DNA of 64,000 bases from the NCBI GenBank assembly GCA_963695085.1, contig CAVOFV010000004.1, forward strand, positions 1-64,000, read 5' to 3'. Positions 45,041 to 54,114 of this stretch are shown piece by piece (within the stretch, counting starts at the first letter, position 1; every line of letters starts with the position of its first letter). Both the position numbers and the translations under genes were made by a program. This DNA is from SG8-30 sp963695085. GTDB taxonomy: Bacteria; Pseudomonadota; Gammaproteobacteria; Steroidobacterales; Steroidobacteraceae. The notes beneath the pieces are model-generated. The model ran no database searches and was not told where the DNA came from. It worked only from the letters and a program-made list of their open reading frames with translations.

Positions 45041-45601
45041 ATGCGCATCACCGACGACCGCTACACCCGGGACCGGCTGCGTCTCGACCTCGCCCTGCGG
45101 CTGATCCGCCACGAGGCCCGCACCTGCACGATCCGCAGCTGGACCGGCCTGACCGACGACCGCATCCGCAAGCTGTTCAAGAGCTACGCCCAGCACTGCA
45201 ACGGGGAGAAGGTCCGGCGACACCGCGGCAAGTCGCCGCGCCAGCCGGCATATTTCCTCAAGAACGGCGAGTTGCGCCTGCAGGCGGCCGGCCTGGCCTC
45301 GACATTGTGCGAGTTCGGCCTGCTGGAGGCCGGCCCGCCGGCCGCGGCGGGCGGCCTGGACCAGCTGCGCTGGGGCGAGCGCTTCTGCCAGGCTTACGAG
45401 ACCTTCCTGCTGCGTCATGCACCGTCGCAGATCGGCTTCGAGCACGCCTGCTTCCTGCGCCGGGCCCTCGAGCGCCAGAAGGAATTGTGTATCGACGACT
45501 GCGAGGCCTGCGGCGCGCTGCTGGTCGTGTCGGCCTTTGCGCCGCGCCCGGCGGGCTGCGAGTTCTGCGGCGACCCACGCCGCACCGCGCCGGCACACTG
45601 A
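45041..45601 (+). CDS. orphan FlhC-like transcriptional regulator
   Basis: The 186-residue protein resembles FlhC, the zinc half of the FlhDC activator. The N-terminal part follows FlhC's pattern: RLDLALRLIRHEARTCTI, then the LTDDRIRKLFKSY helix, RRHRGKSPRQPAYFL, and FCQAYETFLL matching FlhC FCNAWQFLL. The C-terminal zinc ribbon is C154/C157 and C173/C176 (CEACG and CEFCG). No flhD or flagellar gene is nearby, so a non-flagellar role is likely. The match is by eye and remote. ATG 45041 has no strong ribosome site. Confidence 0.72.
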   Translation: MRITDDRYTRDRLRLDLALRLIRHEARTCTIRSWTGLTDDRIRKLFKSYAQHCNGEKVRRHRGKSPRQPAYFLKNGELRLQAAGLASTLCEFGLLEAGPPAAAGGLDQLRWGERFCQAYETFLLRHAPSQIGFEHACFLRRALERQKELCIDDCEACGALLVVSAFAPRPAGCEFCGDPRRTAPAH

Positions 45602-45642
45602 GGCCGCGCTAGAATGCGCCCTCACCGACAGAGTCTGCGCGC

Positions 45643-46599
45643 ATGTCCGATCCTACCCGGCGAGCCAACATCTTTGCGGGACCGTACGTCGACCGCCTGA
45701 CGCCGCAGCGCCAGGACCCCGAGGCGGTCGCCCGCGCGCTTGCCAGCGCCGCCGCCCGCATCGTGCCGCTGTGGCGCTCGCGCAGCCTCATCGTGCGCGA
45801 GCCCACGCCCGCCGCCTGCCTGCTGCCGCTCACCGATGCCCTGCGGCAGCACCTGCACACCGAGGAACTGATCCTGCTGGGCGAGTTCCACGGCCACGTC
45901 GCGTTCGCGGCCGAACTCGGCGGCGAACAGCCGCCGACGCTCGATGCCGGCGCCGAGTTCGTCGACCTCAGGCGCGCCAGCGGTCTGCTCGGGCGCGACG
46001 AGGCGGGCCTGCTGGCCTACGCGCGCGCCATGCTCAGCTGGCGCCGGCGCCATCGCTTCTGCGGCTTCTGCGGCGCCGCGACCCGCGCCGAGCAGGCGGG
46101 CCACGTGATGACCTGCAGCACGGGGTCCTGCGGAGCGCAGGCCTTTCCGCGGCTCGACCCGGCCGTCATCGTGCTGGTCACCGACGGCGAGCGCGTGCTG
46201 CTCGGCCGGCAGGCATCGTGGCCGCCCGGCCGCTACTCGACCATCGCGGGTTTCGTCGAGCCCGGCGAGAGCCTCGAGGATGCCGTGCTGCGCGAGGTGC
46301 TGGAGGAGACCGGCATCAGCGTCACCGACGTGCGCTATCGCTCGTCGCAACCATGGCCGTTTCCAGCCTCGCTGATGCTCGGCTTCCAGGCGCGCGCGCT
46401 GACCACCGAGATCGGCCCCGGCGACGGCGAACTCGAAGCGGCGCGCTGGGTCACGCGCGCCGAGATCGCCGCCGGCACGCCGTCGCTGCCGCCGCCGCAG
46501 TCCGTGTCCTTCCGCCTGATCGAGGCCTGGTACAACGCCGGCGCCGAGACGCCGCTGGCCGGCGAGCCTGCCGTCAGCGAGTCGAAATCCGGGCGCTGA
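45643..46599 (+). CDS. nudC: NAD(+) diphosphatase / NAD-capped RNA decapping hydrolase NudC
   Basis: NudC hydrolyses NADH/NAD+ to NMN and AMP and removes NAD caps from RNA. The 318-residue protein has a variable N-domain, a zinc ribbon (FCGFCG ... CSTGSCG), and the Nudix box in GFVEPGESLEDAVLREVLEETG, here noted by its key residues REVLEETG. The NudC-specific SQPWPFPAS follows. The C-tail after about residue 295 is low-complexity. It starts 41 bp after the FlhC-like gene. Confidence 0.95.
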   Translation: MSDPTRRANIFAGPYVDRLTPQRQDPEAVARALASAAARIVPLWRSRSLIVREPTPAACLLPLTDALRQHLHTEELILLGEFHGHVAFAAELGGEQPPTLDAGAEFVDLRRASGLLGRDEAGLLAYARAMLSWRRRHRFCGFCGAATRAEQAGHVMTCSTGSCGAQAFPRLDPAVIVLVTDGERVLLGRQASWPPGRYSTIAGFVEPGESLEDAVLREVLEETGISVTDVRYRSSQPWPFPASLMLGFQARALTTEIGPGDGELEAARWVTRAEIAAGTPSLPPPQSVSFRLIEAWYNAGAETPLAGEPAVSESKSGR

Positions 46600-46665
46600 C
46601 CGTCGCCGCGGGCGCACCAGCGGCACGGTGTGCATACTGATCGCCTGGCGCACACGGGATCCCGC

Positions 46666-47241
46666 ATGAGCTTCACCGGACTGGCACACGTGGACATCGC
46701 CCTGTCGCTGGTGACCGGCATCGCGCTGGCCGCCGCCGCCGGCTTTCGCGCCTTCGTGCCCCTGCTGGCCACCGGACTCGCGATCCACTTTGGCGTGATC
46801 GAAGCGGCGCCGGGTTTCGCCTGGCTCGGCGAACCGCTGGCCATCGCGGCGCTGGCCGCCGCGACCCTGCTCGAGGTCGTCGCCTATTACGTGCCCGGCG
46901 TCGACCACCTGCTCGACGTCATCGCCGCACCGGTCGCGCTGGCTGCGGGCGTCGTGGTCGCGGCCAGCGTGATGGCGGACGTCCCCGGCTGGCTGCGCTG
47001 GCTGGCGGCGATCGTCGCCGGCGGCGGCGCGACGGCCGCCGCCTACTCGATCACCTCGCTGACCCGCGCCAAGTCCGGGGTCGCCACCGGCGGCTTCGGC
47101 AATCCGCTCGTCTCCACCGGCGAACTGCTGGGCGCCGCCGTCATCGCCGTGCTGGCCCTGCTGGCGCCGCTGGTGGCGCTGGTGGCGCTCATCTGGCTGG
47201 TGGTCGTGGCGGTGCGCCGGCTGCGCCGGCGCCACGCCTGA
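46666..47241 (+). CDS. DUF4126 family membrane protein
   Basis: This 191-residue inner-membrane protein has about five helices. DUF4126 landmarks are ALAAAAGFRAFVPLLATGLA near the start and TRAKSGVATGGFGNPLVSTGE in the middle. Function is unknown. ATG 46666 fits the first helix; the frame is open from 46630. The next gene's ATG shares the last A of its stop (TGATG), so the two are coupled. Confidence 0.88.
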   Translation: MSFTGLAHVDIALSLVTGIALAAAAGFRAFVPLLATGLAIHFGVIEAAPGFAWLGEPLAIAALAAATLLEVVAYYVPGVDHLLDVIAAPVALAAGVVVAASVMADVPGWLRWLAAIVAGGGATAAAYSITSLTRAKSGVATGGFGNPLVSTGELLGAAVIAVLALLAPLVALVALIWLVVVAVRRLRRRHA

Positions 47242-48029
47242 TGTGCCTGCTGGTCGCGGCCTGCGGCCTGCACCCGCATTATCGGCTGGTGCTCGCCGGC
47301 AATCGCGACGAGTTCCATGCGCGCCCCTCGGCGCCGCTCGGCTGGTGGGACGACCGGCCCGAGATTCTCGGGGGCCGTGACCTCGCGGCGGGCGGCACCT
47401 GGCTGGCGGTCGACCGCCGCGGCCGGCTTGGGGTGGTCACCAACTTCCGCGACCTGGAGCCGCCGCAGCCCGGCGCGCCGTCGCGCGGTTCGCTGGTGAC
47501 CGGGTTCCTGGACGGCCGCATGCCGGCGCCGGCCTACAGCGCGGCCATTGCATCCCGCGCCGCCGACTACTCCGGTTTCAGCCTGCTGCTGTTTGACGAC
47601 ACCGGCCTCAGCTACGTCAGCAACCGGCCGCAGGCCGCGGTGCGTGCGCTCGATCCGGGCCTGTACGGACTCAGCAACGACCGCCTCGACACGCCCTGGC
47701 CCAAGCTCGAGCGGGCCAAGGCTGCGGTCGGTCGCGCGCTCGAGGCCGGCCGGCCCGATCCGGACGCGCTGCTGGCCGGCCTGCTCGACCGCCGCCCCGC
47801 GCCGCACGACCGGCTTCCCGATACCGGCCTCGGGCCCGAGCGCGAACGGCTGCTTTCGGCACCTTTCATCGTCGACGCGGTCTATGGAACACGCTGCACG
47901 ACGCTCGTGCTGCTGGACCATGACGGCGGCATGCGTGTCGAGGAGCGCCGCTTCGGCGCCGACGGCGCGTGCACGGGCCGCACCGACATCAGCTTCGAGA
48001 CGCGGCGGCGGCCGCTCGCCAGCGGCTAG
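47241..48029 (+). CDS. NRDE (TANGO2) family protein
   Basis: This 262-residue cytosolic protein with an Ntn-hydrolase-like fold is related to human TANGO2. It begins MCLLVAACGLHP; C2 could become an N-terminal nucleophile after Met removal. The NRDE motif follows in VLAGNRDEFHARP, then GGRDLAAGGTWLAV and a late TRCTTLVLLD. TANGO2 relatives have been linked to haem or lipid handling, but bacterial roles are unsettled. Its position just before tamA is worth noting. Confidence 0.92.
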   Translation: MCLLVAACGLHPHYRLVLAGNRDEFHARPSAPLGWWDDRPEILGGRDLAAGGTWLAVDRRGRLGVVTNFRDLEPPQPGAPSRGSLVTGFLDGRMPAPAYSAAIASRAADYSGFSLLLFDDTGLSYVSNRPQAAVRALDPGLYGLSNDRLDTPWPKLERAKAAVGRALEAGRPDPDALLAGLLDRRPAPHDRLPDTGLGPERERLLSAPFIVDAVYGTRCTTLVLLDHDGGMRVEERRFGADGACTGRTDISFETRRRPLASG

Positions 48030-48064
48030 AACCAATGCGGGATCCATGCCCGGCAAGGAATACG

Positions 48065-49816
48065 TTGCGCCAAGGAATCCTGCCCGCCATCGCCTGCTGC
48101 CTGCTGCTCGCCACCCCGGCGGCGGCCGACGCGGGCATCGACATCGAGATCGCGGGCGTCGACGGCGCGCTGCGCGACAACGTCATCGCGTTCCTGAGCC
48201 TGAAGCGCTACGCGGGCGCCGCCGACCTCGACCAGGACCTCGTCGACCGCCTCGCCATGCGTGCCGAGCGCGAGGTGGCCTCGGCGCTGCGGCCTTTCGG
48301 TTACTACACGCCCGTGGTCACGACCCGCATCACGCGGCAGCAGGACCGGTGGCAGGCCATCGTGACCATCGTGCCCGGCCAGCCGGTGGCGCTGGTCGAG
48401 GCGCAGGTCGAGATCGAGGGGCCGGGACGCGACGAGCGTTTCCTGCGCGAGGTGCTCGAGAACTCGCCGCTGCGCGTCGGCCGGCAACTGAGCCACGCCG
48501 ACTATGACCAGCTGAAGGGCGAACTGCAGCGTGCCGCCGCCAGCAACGGTTACCTCGACGCGGCCTTCAGCCGCGCTGAGTTGGTTGTCGACCCGGAGCG
48601 CCGCGAGGCGCGCGCATTGCTGACGCTCGACACCGGCGATCGCTACCGCTTCGGTGCGACCAGCATCGCGCAGGACTTTCTCGAGCCGGACCTGGTGCGG
48701 CGTTACCTGCGCTACCGCGAGGGCGACTGGTACGACGCGACGCGGCTGCTGCGCACGCAGTTCGCGCTGGACGACTCCGGCTACTTCGCCGTGGTCGAGG
48801 TGCTGCCCGAGGCGCGCGACCGCACGACCCGCACCGCCGCGGTCCGCATCACCTCGGAACGCGGCAAGCGCGACCGCTACCGCATCGGCGCCGGCTACGC
48901 GACCGACACCGAGTGGCGTCTGCTGCTCGGCTGGGAGAACCGCCGCCTCAACCAGCGCGGCCACCGCCTCAGCGCCGAGACGCGCCTGTCGTCGCTCGAG
49001 AAACGCATCGAACTTGGCTACGTCATCCCGTGGCAGGACCCCGCGCTGGAGAAGCTGTCGCTGCGGCTGCTGGCCGGCCGCGTGCAGAACGGCGACATCG
49101 AGACCACCGGCATATCGCTGCGCCCGAGCCTCTCGGAGGTGATCGGCACCTGGCAGCGCGTGCTGCTGCTCAATATCGACTACACGCGCGACCGGTTCCC
49201 GTTGCCGCTCGCGGGCGGCGGCAACCTGCAGCGCGACGTGCTGCTGGTCCCCGGCGTCAGCTACGCCCGGCTGCCGGCGAGCTTCCTCGACAGCGACTCC
49301 GTCGGCCGCGGCCTGTACATCGAGCTGCTCGGCTCCGCCGGCGCGCTCGGCTCGGACGCCAACTTCACGCGCCTGCTGGTGCGCGACGAGCGGCATTTCA
49401 GGCTCGGCGACTCGTGGCAGCTGCTGCTGCGCGCCGAGATCGGCGCGAGCGCCATCGGCGACTTCGAGGAACTGCCGGCGCAGTACCGCTTCTTTGCCGG
49501 CGGCGATCGCAGCGTGCGCGGCTACGGCTACGACGAGCTGTCGCCGACCGACGAGCTGGGCAACGCGATCGGCGGCCGTCACAAGGTGGTGGCCAGCATC
49601 GAGCTGGAGCGCAAGCTGCCACGCAGTCTCGCCGCCGCCGTGTTCGTCGATGGCGGCAACGCCTTCAACCGCTTCGGCGATGCGCTCGAGTACTCGGTCG
49701 GCGTCGGCCTGCGCTACCGGCTGCCGTTCCTGAGCGTCGGCATCGACGTCGCCAAGTCGGTGTCCGAGCCGGGCCGCTCGCCGCGCTTCCACCTCAACTT
49801 CACGCCGGTGCTGTGA
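48065..49816 (+). CDS. tamA: TamA-type outer-membrane Omp85 protein
   Basis: TamA is the outer-membrane partner of TamB. The 583-residue protein has a signal peptide (1-20, LPAIACCLLLATPAAA) and three POTRA domains (about 23-260). The 16-strand Omp85 barrel carries the L6 motif in FAGGDRSVRGYGYDELSP (VRGY) and ends RFHLNFTPVL. TTG 48065 follows AAGGAA and puts the signal peptide at the very start. ATG 48035 is in frame but has no ribosome site. The stop overlaps the tamB GTG. Confidence 0.92.
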   Translation: MRQGILPAIACCLLLATPAAADAGIDIEIAGVDGALRDNVIAFLSLKRYAGAADLDQDLVDRLAMRAEREVASALRPFGYYTPVVTTRITRQQDRWQAIVTIVPGQPVALVEAQVEIEGPGRDERFLREVLENSPLRVGRQLSHADYDQLKGELQRAAASNGYLDAAFSRAELVVDPERREARALLTLDTGDRYRFGATSIAQDFLEPDLVRRYLRYREGDWYDATRLLRTQFALDDSGYFAVVEVLPEARDRTTRTAAVRITSERGKRDRYRIGAGYATDTEWRLLLGWENRRLNQRGHRLSAETRLSSLEKRIELGYVIPWQDPALEKLSLRLLAGRVQNGDIETTGISLRPSLSEVIGTWQRVLLLNIDYTRDRFPLPLAGGGNLQRDVLLVPGVSYARLPASFLDSDSVGRGLYIELLGSAGALGSDANFTRLLVRDERHFRLGDSWQLLLRAEIGASAIGDFEELPAQYRFFAGGDRSVRGYGYDELSPTDELGNAIGGRHKVVASIELERKLPRSLAAAVFVDGGNAFNRFGDALEYSVGVGLRYRLPFLSVGIDVAKSVSEPGRSPRFHLNFTPVL

Positions 49817-52800
49817 ACAGGCGCCTCAGGATCGTGGTCGCGGCGCTGGCCGGCGCGGTCGTGCTCGCCGTGGGCGGCGCGCTGGCCTGGCTGCTGTTCA
49901 GCGAGGCGGGAGTGACCCGCGCCGTGGCGCTGGTGAACGCGCTGCCCTCGGTCGAGTTGCGCGTCGAGGGCGCCCGCGGCAGCCTCGCCGGCGGCCTGCG
50001 TCTCGATGCCCTGAGCTTGCGCACCGAGCGCGTGTCGCTGACCGCGCGCAGCGTCGAGTTCGAGCAGGCGCCACGCGGCCTGTTGATCGGCCGTCTCGGC
50101 GTCGCGACGCTGAGCGCCGCCGCCGTGCAGGTCGTGGTCGCGCCCAGGGATCCCGACGCGCCCGAGCGGCCGCCGCGCTTCATGCCGCGCTGGCTGTCCG
50201 TCAGCGTGCGCGACCTGCGCATCGGCGAACTCGACGTCACCGCGCCGGGCGGTACGCGGCTCGTGTATCGCGACATCGCTGCCGCCGGCACCATCACGCA
50301 CTCGCGCATCGACCTCGACCAGGCGGAGGCGGACGCCGGCCTGTGGCAGGCGCGCGGCCAGGTCGGGTTGCTGGCACGCGAGCCGCTGCAGTTGCGCGGC
50401 GAACTGGCCTGGACCGTGCGTTCGCAACCGGACCTGACCGGCACGCTGACTGCGCGCGGCGACCTCGACCGGCTCGAAGTCGCGGCACAGGTCATGGCGC
50501 CAGGCACGGCCACCATCGGCATGACGCTGCTGGACCTCGGGGCCAGCCTGCACTGGCGCGCCAGCGTCGCGCTGGCGGAACTCGACCTGGTGGCCTGGCT
50601 GCGCGAGCCGCCGCTCGGCCCGCTCAACGGCGATTTCGAAGTCACCGGCACCGCGCGCGACCTCGATGCCGGCGGCCGCCTGTTCGGCCCCGGCCTGCCC
50701 AAGGCCGGGTTGACGGTGCGGACCACGGTGGGCTTCGGCGGCAGCGACGTGGAGTTCCGGACGCTGGGCATCCGGCAGCCCGACGGGCCGCTCGCGATAG
50801 ACGCGACCGGCCGGCTGGTGTTCGGCGACCCGGACCGGCTCGAGGCGCAGGCACGCTGGACCGACTTCGCGTGGCCGCTCAGCGGGCCGGCCATCGTCAA
50901 CAGCCCCTCCGGCCGGCTCACGGCCAGCGGCTGGGACGTCTTCGATTTCACGCTGGACGCCGACACCGCCCCGGCCGGCGGGCCGCGTTTCGCGCTGGTC
51001 GCGACCGGCCAGGCCAACCCGGCCGGCATCACCTTCGTGCAGGCCGCGCTCAAGGGCGCCGCGGGCCAGGCCGAGGGCAGCGGCTACCTCGGTCTCGACG
51101 CATCGCGGCCGTGGCGGCTCGAGGCCAGGGTGCGCGACCTGGACCTGAAGAGCGTGCATGCCGGCCTGCCGAGCCGCCTGTCGTTCGCGGTCGCGGCCTC
51201 CGGGGTCGGCCTCGAGGAGGACGCCGCGTGGGCGGCCTATGTCGGTCCCATCGAGGGCCGGCTGCGCGGCTGGCCCGTGTCCGGCACGGGTCATGTGCGG
51301 CGCCAGCCCGGCCGCTGGGAATTCGAGCGCTTTGCCTTCGAGGTGGCGCGCGCGCGGCTCGACATCCGCGGCAGCACCGGCAGCGACACGATGCTCGACG
51401 CGCGCCTCGACGCGCCCGACCTGTCCGGCCTGCTCGACGGCCTCGGCGGCAGCCTCGAGGCGACGCTCAAGGCGCGGCCGGCGGCGCGCGGCCAGGCCGG
51501 CGCCGCCAACCTGCTGCTAGACGTCGCCATCAAGGGGCGCAACCTGAAATTCGGCGAGCACCGCGCCGCCGTGCTGTCGGGCGACGCCGTGCTCGACCTG
51601 TCAGATCGCGACACCTCGTGGGCGCGACTGCGCGCCGCCGGCGTCACGCTCGCCGGCCAGGACCTCGCCAGCACCCGCCTGTCGCTCGACGGCTACGCGC
51701 GCGAGCACCGCTTCGAACTGCAGGTCGGCGCGGGCAACCGCGCGGTCGACCTGAATGGCGAGGGCGCCTGGCGGGATGGCGCGTACCGGCTGCAGGCACT
51801 CCGCATCGCCGCGGCCGACCCCGCGCTCCAGCCGTTCGCGCTCGAGGCGCCGCTGCGCCTGAGCCTGTCCCGCGAGGCGGCGCAGCTGGAGGAAACCTGC
51901 TTCGTCGCGGCGCCGCGGCGCGTTTGCGTCGCGGGCCGCTGGCGCGACGGCACGGGCTGGACGGCGACGCTCGCGACGCGCGCATTCCCGCTCGAGGACA
52001 TGAGCGTCACGCTGCCCGGCCGGCCGCGCTACCGCGGGCAGCTGGACGCCGCGATCGAGGCGGAAGGCAAGCCGGGACGGCCCTGGACCGCACGCGGCAA
52101 CGCCACCCTGCACGATGCCTGGCTGAGCTACCGGGCGCCCAGCGGACGGGATGAAGACCTGTCGCTCGGCATCACCGAGATCCGCGCCGAGAGCACCGCG
52201 GAGGCTCACGGCTTCACGCTGGCGCAGCGCGAGAGTGACGCCGTCCAGCTCGACGCGCAGGCATCGATCCGGCGCATCGACGGCCGGCCACTGGGCGAAT
52301 CGCCGCTGCTGGGCACGATCACGCTCGCCACGACCCAGCTCGGCCTGCTGCCGCTGTTCGTGCCGGACATCGATCGCGCCGTCGGCCGCCTGACCGCCAG
52401 CATCTCGCTGGCCGGCACGCCGGCGGCGCCGCTGGCCCGCGGCCGACTCGAACTCACCGACGGCGCGCTCGACTTCTACCAGACCAACCTGCGCATGACC
52501 GGCCTGGGCGCGCGCGCCGACCTCGTCGACCAGGGCCTCGCGCTCGACGCCGCCGGCCGCATCGGCGCGGGCAGCTTCAGCGCCGCCGGCCGCATGACCT
52601 GGCGCGAACGCGTCATGCGCGGCGAGCTGCGCTTCACGGGCGAGCGGCTGCGCGTGGCCGACGTGCCCGAGGCGTACATCGAGGCGTCGCCCGACCTGCG
52701 CTTCAGCATCGACGGCCGCGACATCGGCGTCACCGGCACGGTCACCGTGCCGAAAGCCCGCATCGAGCCCCGGCAGCTGCTCGGCGCCGTGCAGCCGTCC

Positions 52801-53556
52801 ACCGACGAGGTGCTCGCCGGCGCCGACGCCGGGCTTGCAGCGGCCGGCCGCTACCGCATCGCCACCGACCTGCGGCTGCTGCTCGGCGAGCAGGTGCATC
52901 TGAACGCCTTCGGGCTGAAGGGACGGCTGACCGGCGGCGTGCGCCTGCTGGCGCCGCCCGACGAGGTGGCCGTCGCCTCGGGCGAATTCGAGATCGACGA
53001 CGGCAAGTACCGCGCTTACAACCGCGAGCTCGACGTCGAGCGCGGCCGCCTGCTGTTCGCCGGCGGGCCCGCCGCCGACCCCGGCGTCGACCTGCGCGCC
53101 AGCAAGGCGGTGCCCGGCTACGAGGTCGGCGTCATCGCCCGCGGCCGCCTGCGCAAGCCGCAGCTGACGCTGTACTCGAACCCGTCGCTGCCGCAGACCC
53201 AGATCGCCTCGCTGCTGCTGGTCGGCCAGACGTTGGACTCGCTGCAGTCGCGCGACCGCGCGGCGCTCGGCTCCTCGCGGTCGGAACTGGTCACGCAGGG
53301 CGGCGGCGTCCTGGCCGGCCAGCTCGGCCGTTACCTGGGCCTCGACGAGGTCAGCGTGCAGACCGATGCCGACTACGACGCCTCGGTCGTGCTCGGCAAA
53401 TTCCTGTCGCCGCGCCTGTACGTCAGCTACGGCATCTCGCTGACCGAGGCCATCAACACGTTCAAGCTGCGCTACACGATCGGCGACCGCTGGGTGCTGA
53501 CCGGCGAGTCCGGCGAGGCGGCCAGCGCCGACGTGCTGTTCACCATCGAACGCTGA
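49813..53556 (+). CDS. tamB: TamB-type translocation/phospholipid-transport protein
   Basis: TamB is an inner-membrane-anchored, beta-taco protein spanning the periplasm. With TamA it supports outer-membrane protein assembly and phospholipid transport. The 1247-residue protein has one N-terminal helix (about 5-27), roughly 900 residues of beta-rich repeats, and the C-terminal DUF490 domain (about 900-1247). That domain shows FEIDDGKYRAYNRELDVERGRLLF, LYSNPSLPQTQIASLLLVGQ and YVSYGISL. GTG 49813 overlaps the tamA stop (GTGA), so translation is coupled. Length is normal. Confidence 0.94.
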   Translation: MNRRLRIVVAALAGAVVLAVGGALAWLLFSEAGVTRAVALVNALPSVELRVEGARGSLAGGLRLDALSLRTERVSLTARSVEFEQAPRGLLIGRLGVATLSAAAVQVVVAPRDPDAPERPPRFMPRWLSVSVRDLRIGELDVTAPGGTRLVYRDIAAAGTITHSRIDLDQAEADAGLWQARGQVGLLAREPLQLRGELAWTVRSQPDLTGTLTARGDLDRLEVAAQVMAPGTATIGMTLLDLGASLHWRASVALAELDLVAWLREPPLGPLNGDFEVTGTARDLDAGGRLFGPGLPKAGLTVRTTVGFGGSDVEFRTLGIRQPDGPLAIDATGRLVFGDPDRLEAQARWTDFAWPLSGPAIVNSPSGRLTASGWDVFDFTLDADTAPAGGPRFALVATGQANPAGITFVQAALKGAAGQAEGSGYLGLDASRPWRLEARVRDLDLKSVHAGLPSRLSFAVAASGVGLEEDAAWAAYVGPIEGRLRGWPVSGTGHVRRQPGRWEFERFAFEVARARLDIRGSTGSDTMLDARLDAPDLSGLLDGLGGSLEATLKARPAARGQAGAANLLLDVAIKGRNLKFGEHRAAVLSGDAVLDLSDRDTSWARLRAAGVTLAGQDLASTRLSLDGYAREHRFELQVGAGNRAVDLNGEGAWRDGAYRLQALRIAAADPALQPFALEAPLRLSLSREAAQLEETCFVAAPRRVCVAGRWRDGTGWTATLATRAFPLEDMSVTLPGRPRYRGQLDAAIEAEGKPGRPWTARGNATLHDAWLSYRAPSGRDEDLSLGITEIRAESTAEAHGFTLAQRESDAVQLDAQASIRRIDGRPLGESPLLGTITLATTQLGLLPLFVPDIDRAVGRLTASISLAGTPAAPLARGRLELTDGALDFYQTNLRMTGLGARADLVDQGLALDAAGRIGAGSFSAAGRMTWRERVMRGELRFTGERLRVADVPEAYIEASPDLRFSIDGRDIGVTGTVTVPKARIEPRQLLGAVQPSTDEVLAGADAGLAAAGRYRIATDLRLLLGEQVHLNAFGLKGRLTGGVRLLAPPDEVAVASGEFEIDDGKYRAYNRELDVERGRLLFAGGPAADPGVDLRASKAVPGYEVGVIARGRLRKPQLTLYSNPSLPQTQIASLLLVGQTLDSLQSRDRAALGSSRSELVTQGGGVLAGQLGRYLGLDEVSVQTDADYDASVVLGKFLSPRLYVSYGISLTEAINTFKLRYTIGDRWVLTGESGEAASADVLFTIER

Positions 53557-53599
53557 GATGCCGCGCCGCGCGCGCCGGCCGGACCCCTGCTTGACCCGG

Positions 53600-53638
53600 T
53601 TTGCATATTTATGCAAACATGCTGCAACTTTATGCGAG
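53600..53638. promoter_or_regulatory. two tandem ARG boxes upstream of argR
   Basis: Box 1 is a perfect palindrome TTTGCATATTTATGCAAA (53600-53617). Box 2 (53621-53638) is a weaker copy with TGCAA-CTTT-ATGCG. The left half-sites start 21 bp apart, the spacing at which ArgR hexamers bind paired sites in E. coli. A TTGACC -35-like hexamer at 53591-53596 suggests the boxes overlap the promoter, giving arginine repression of the whole cluster. Confidence 0.8.
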
Positions 53639-53645
53639 ACCACAC

Positions 53646-54104
53646 ATGACCACGGGCCACGAGCACTCCGTGACCGCCGCCCGCCGCGAGGCGCTGCGGC
53701 GCATCATCCTGCAGTCGGCGGTCGGCCGGCAGCAGGACCTCGTGCGCCTGTTGCGCAAGACCGGCCACCACGCGACCCAGTCGAGCGTCAGCCGCGACCT
53801 GCGCGAACTCGGCGTTGCCAAGCTCGGCGACCGCTACATGATGCCGGACGACGTGCAGCCGGAGGCCGGCGGCTTCGGCTCCGTGGCCGGATTCGTGCGC
53901 CACCTGCGCACCGCCGGCCCGCACCTGACCGTCGTGCGCACCGCGGCAGGCGCCGCGCAGAGCGTTGCCATCGCCATCGACCGCGCGCAGTGGTCGGAAG
54001 TGGTCGGCACCGTATCCGGCGACGACACGATCTTCGTCGCGACGGCCGGCGCCGCCGCCCAGCGCAAGCTGCTGGCGCGCCTCAATCACGCATTCGGCAG
54101 CTGA
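53646..54104 (+). CDS. argR: arginine repressor ArgR
   Basis: This hexameric repressor uses arginine as corepressor. The 152-residue protein has the winged-helix recognition segment SSVSRDLRELG (46-56) and the C-terminal arginine-binding motif GDDT (125-128) in VSGDDTIFVA. ATG 53646 lies just after the second ARG box; the frame is open to 53601, but those codons are inside box 1. It is the first gene of the arginine cluster, so it is probably autoregulated. argG follows after 10 bp. Confidence 0.93.
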   Translation: MTTGHEHSVTAARREALRRIILQSAVGRQQDLVRLLRKTGHHATQSSVSRDLRELGVAKLGDRYMMPDDVQPEAGGFGSVAGFVRHLRTAGPHLTVVRTAAGAAQSVAIAIDRAQWSEVVGTVSGDDTIFVATAGAAAQRKLLARLNHAFGS

Positions 54105-54114
54105 GCAACGCCCC

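Noticed and set aside
53601..53645. Upstream start codons for argR
   Set aside because: They fall within the ARG boxes. ATG 53646 gives the normal ArgR N-terminus.
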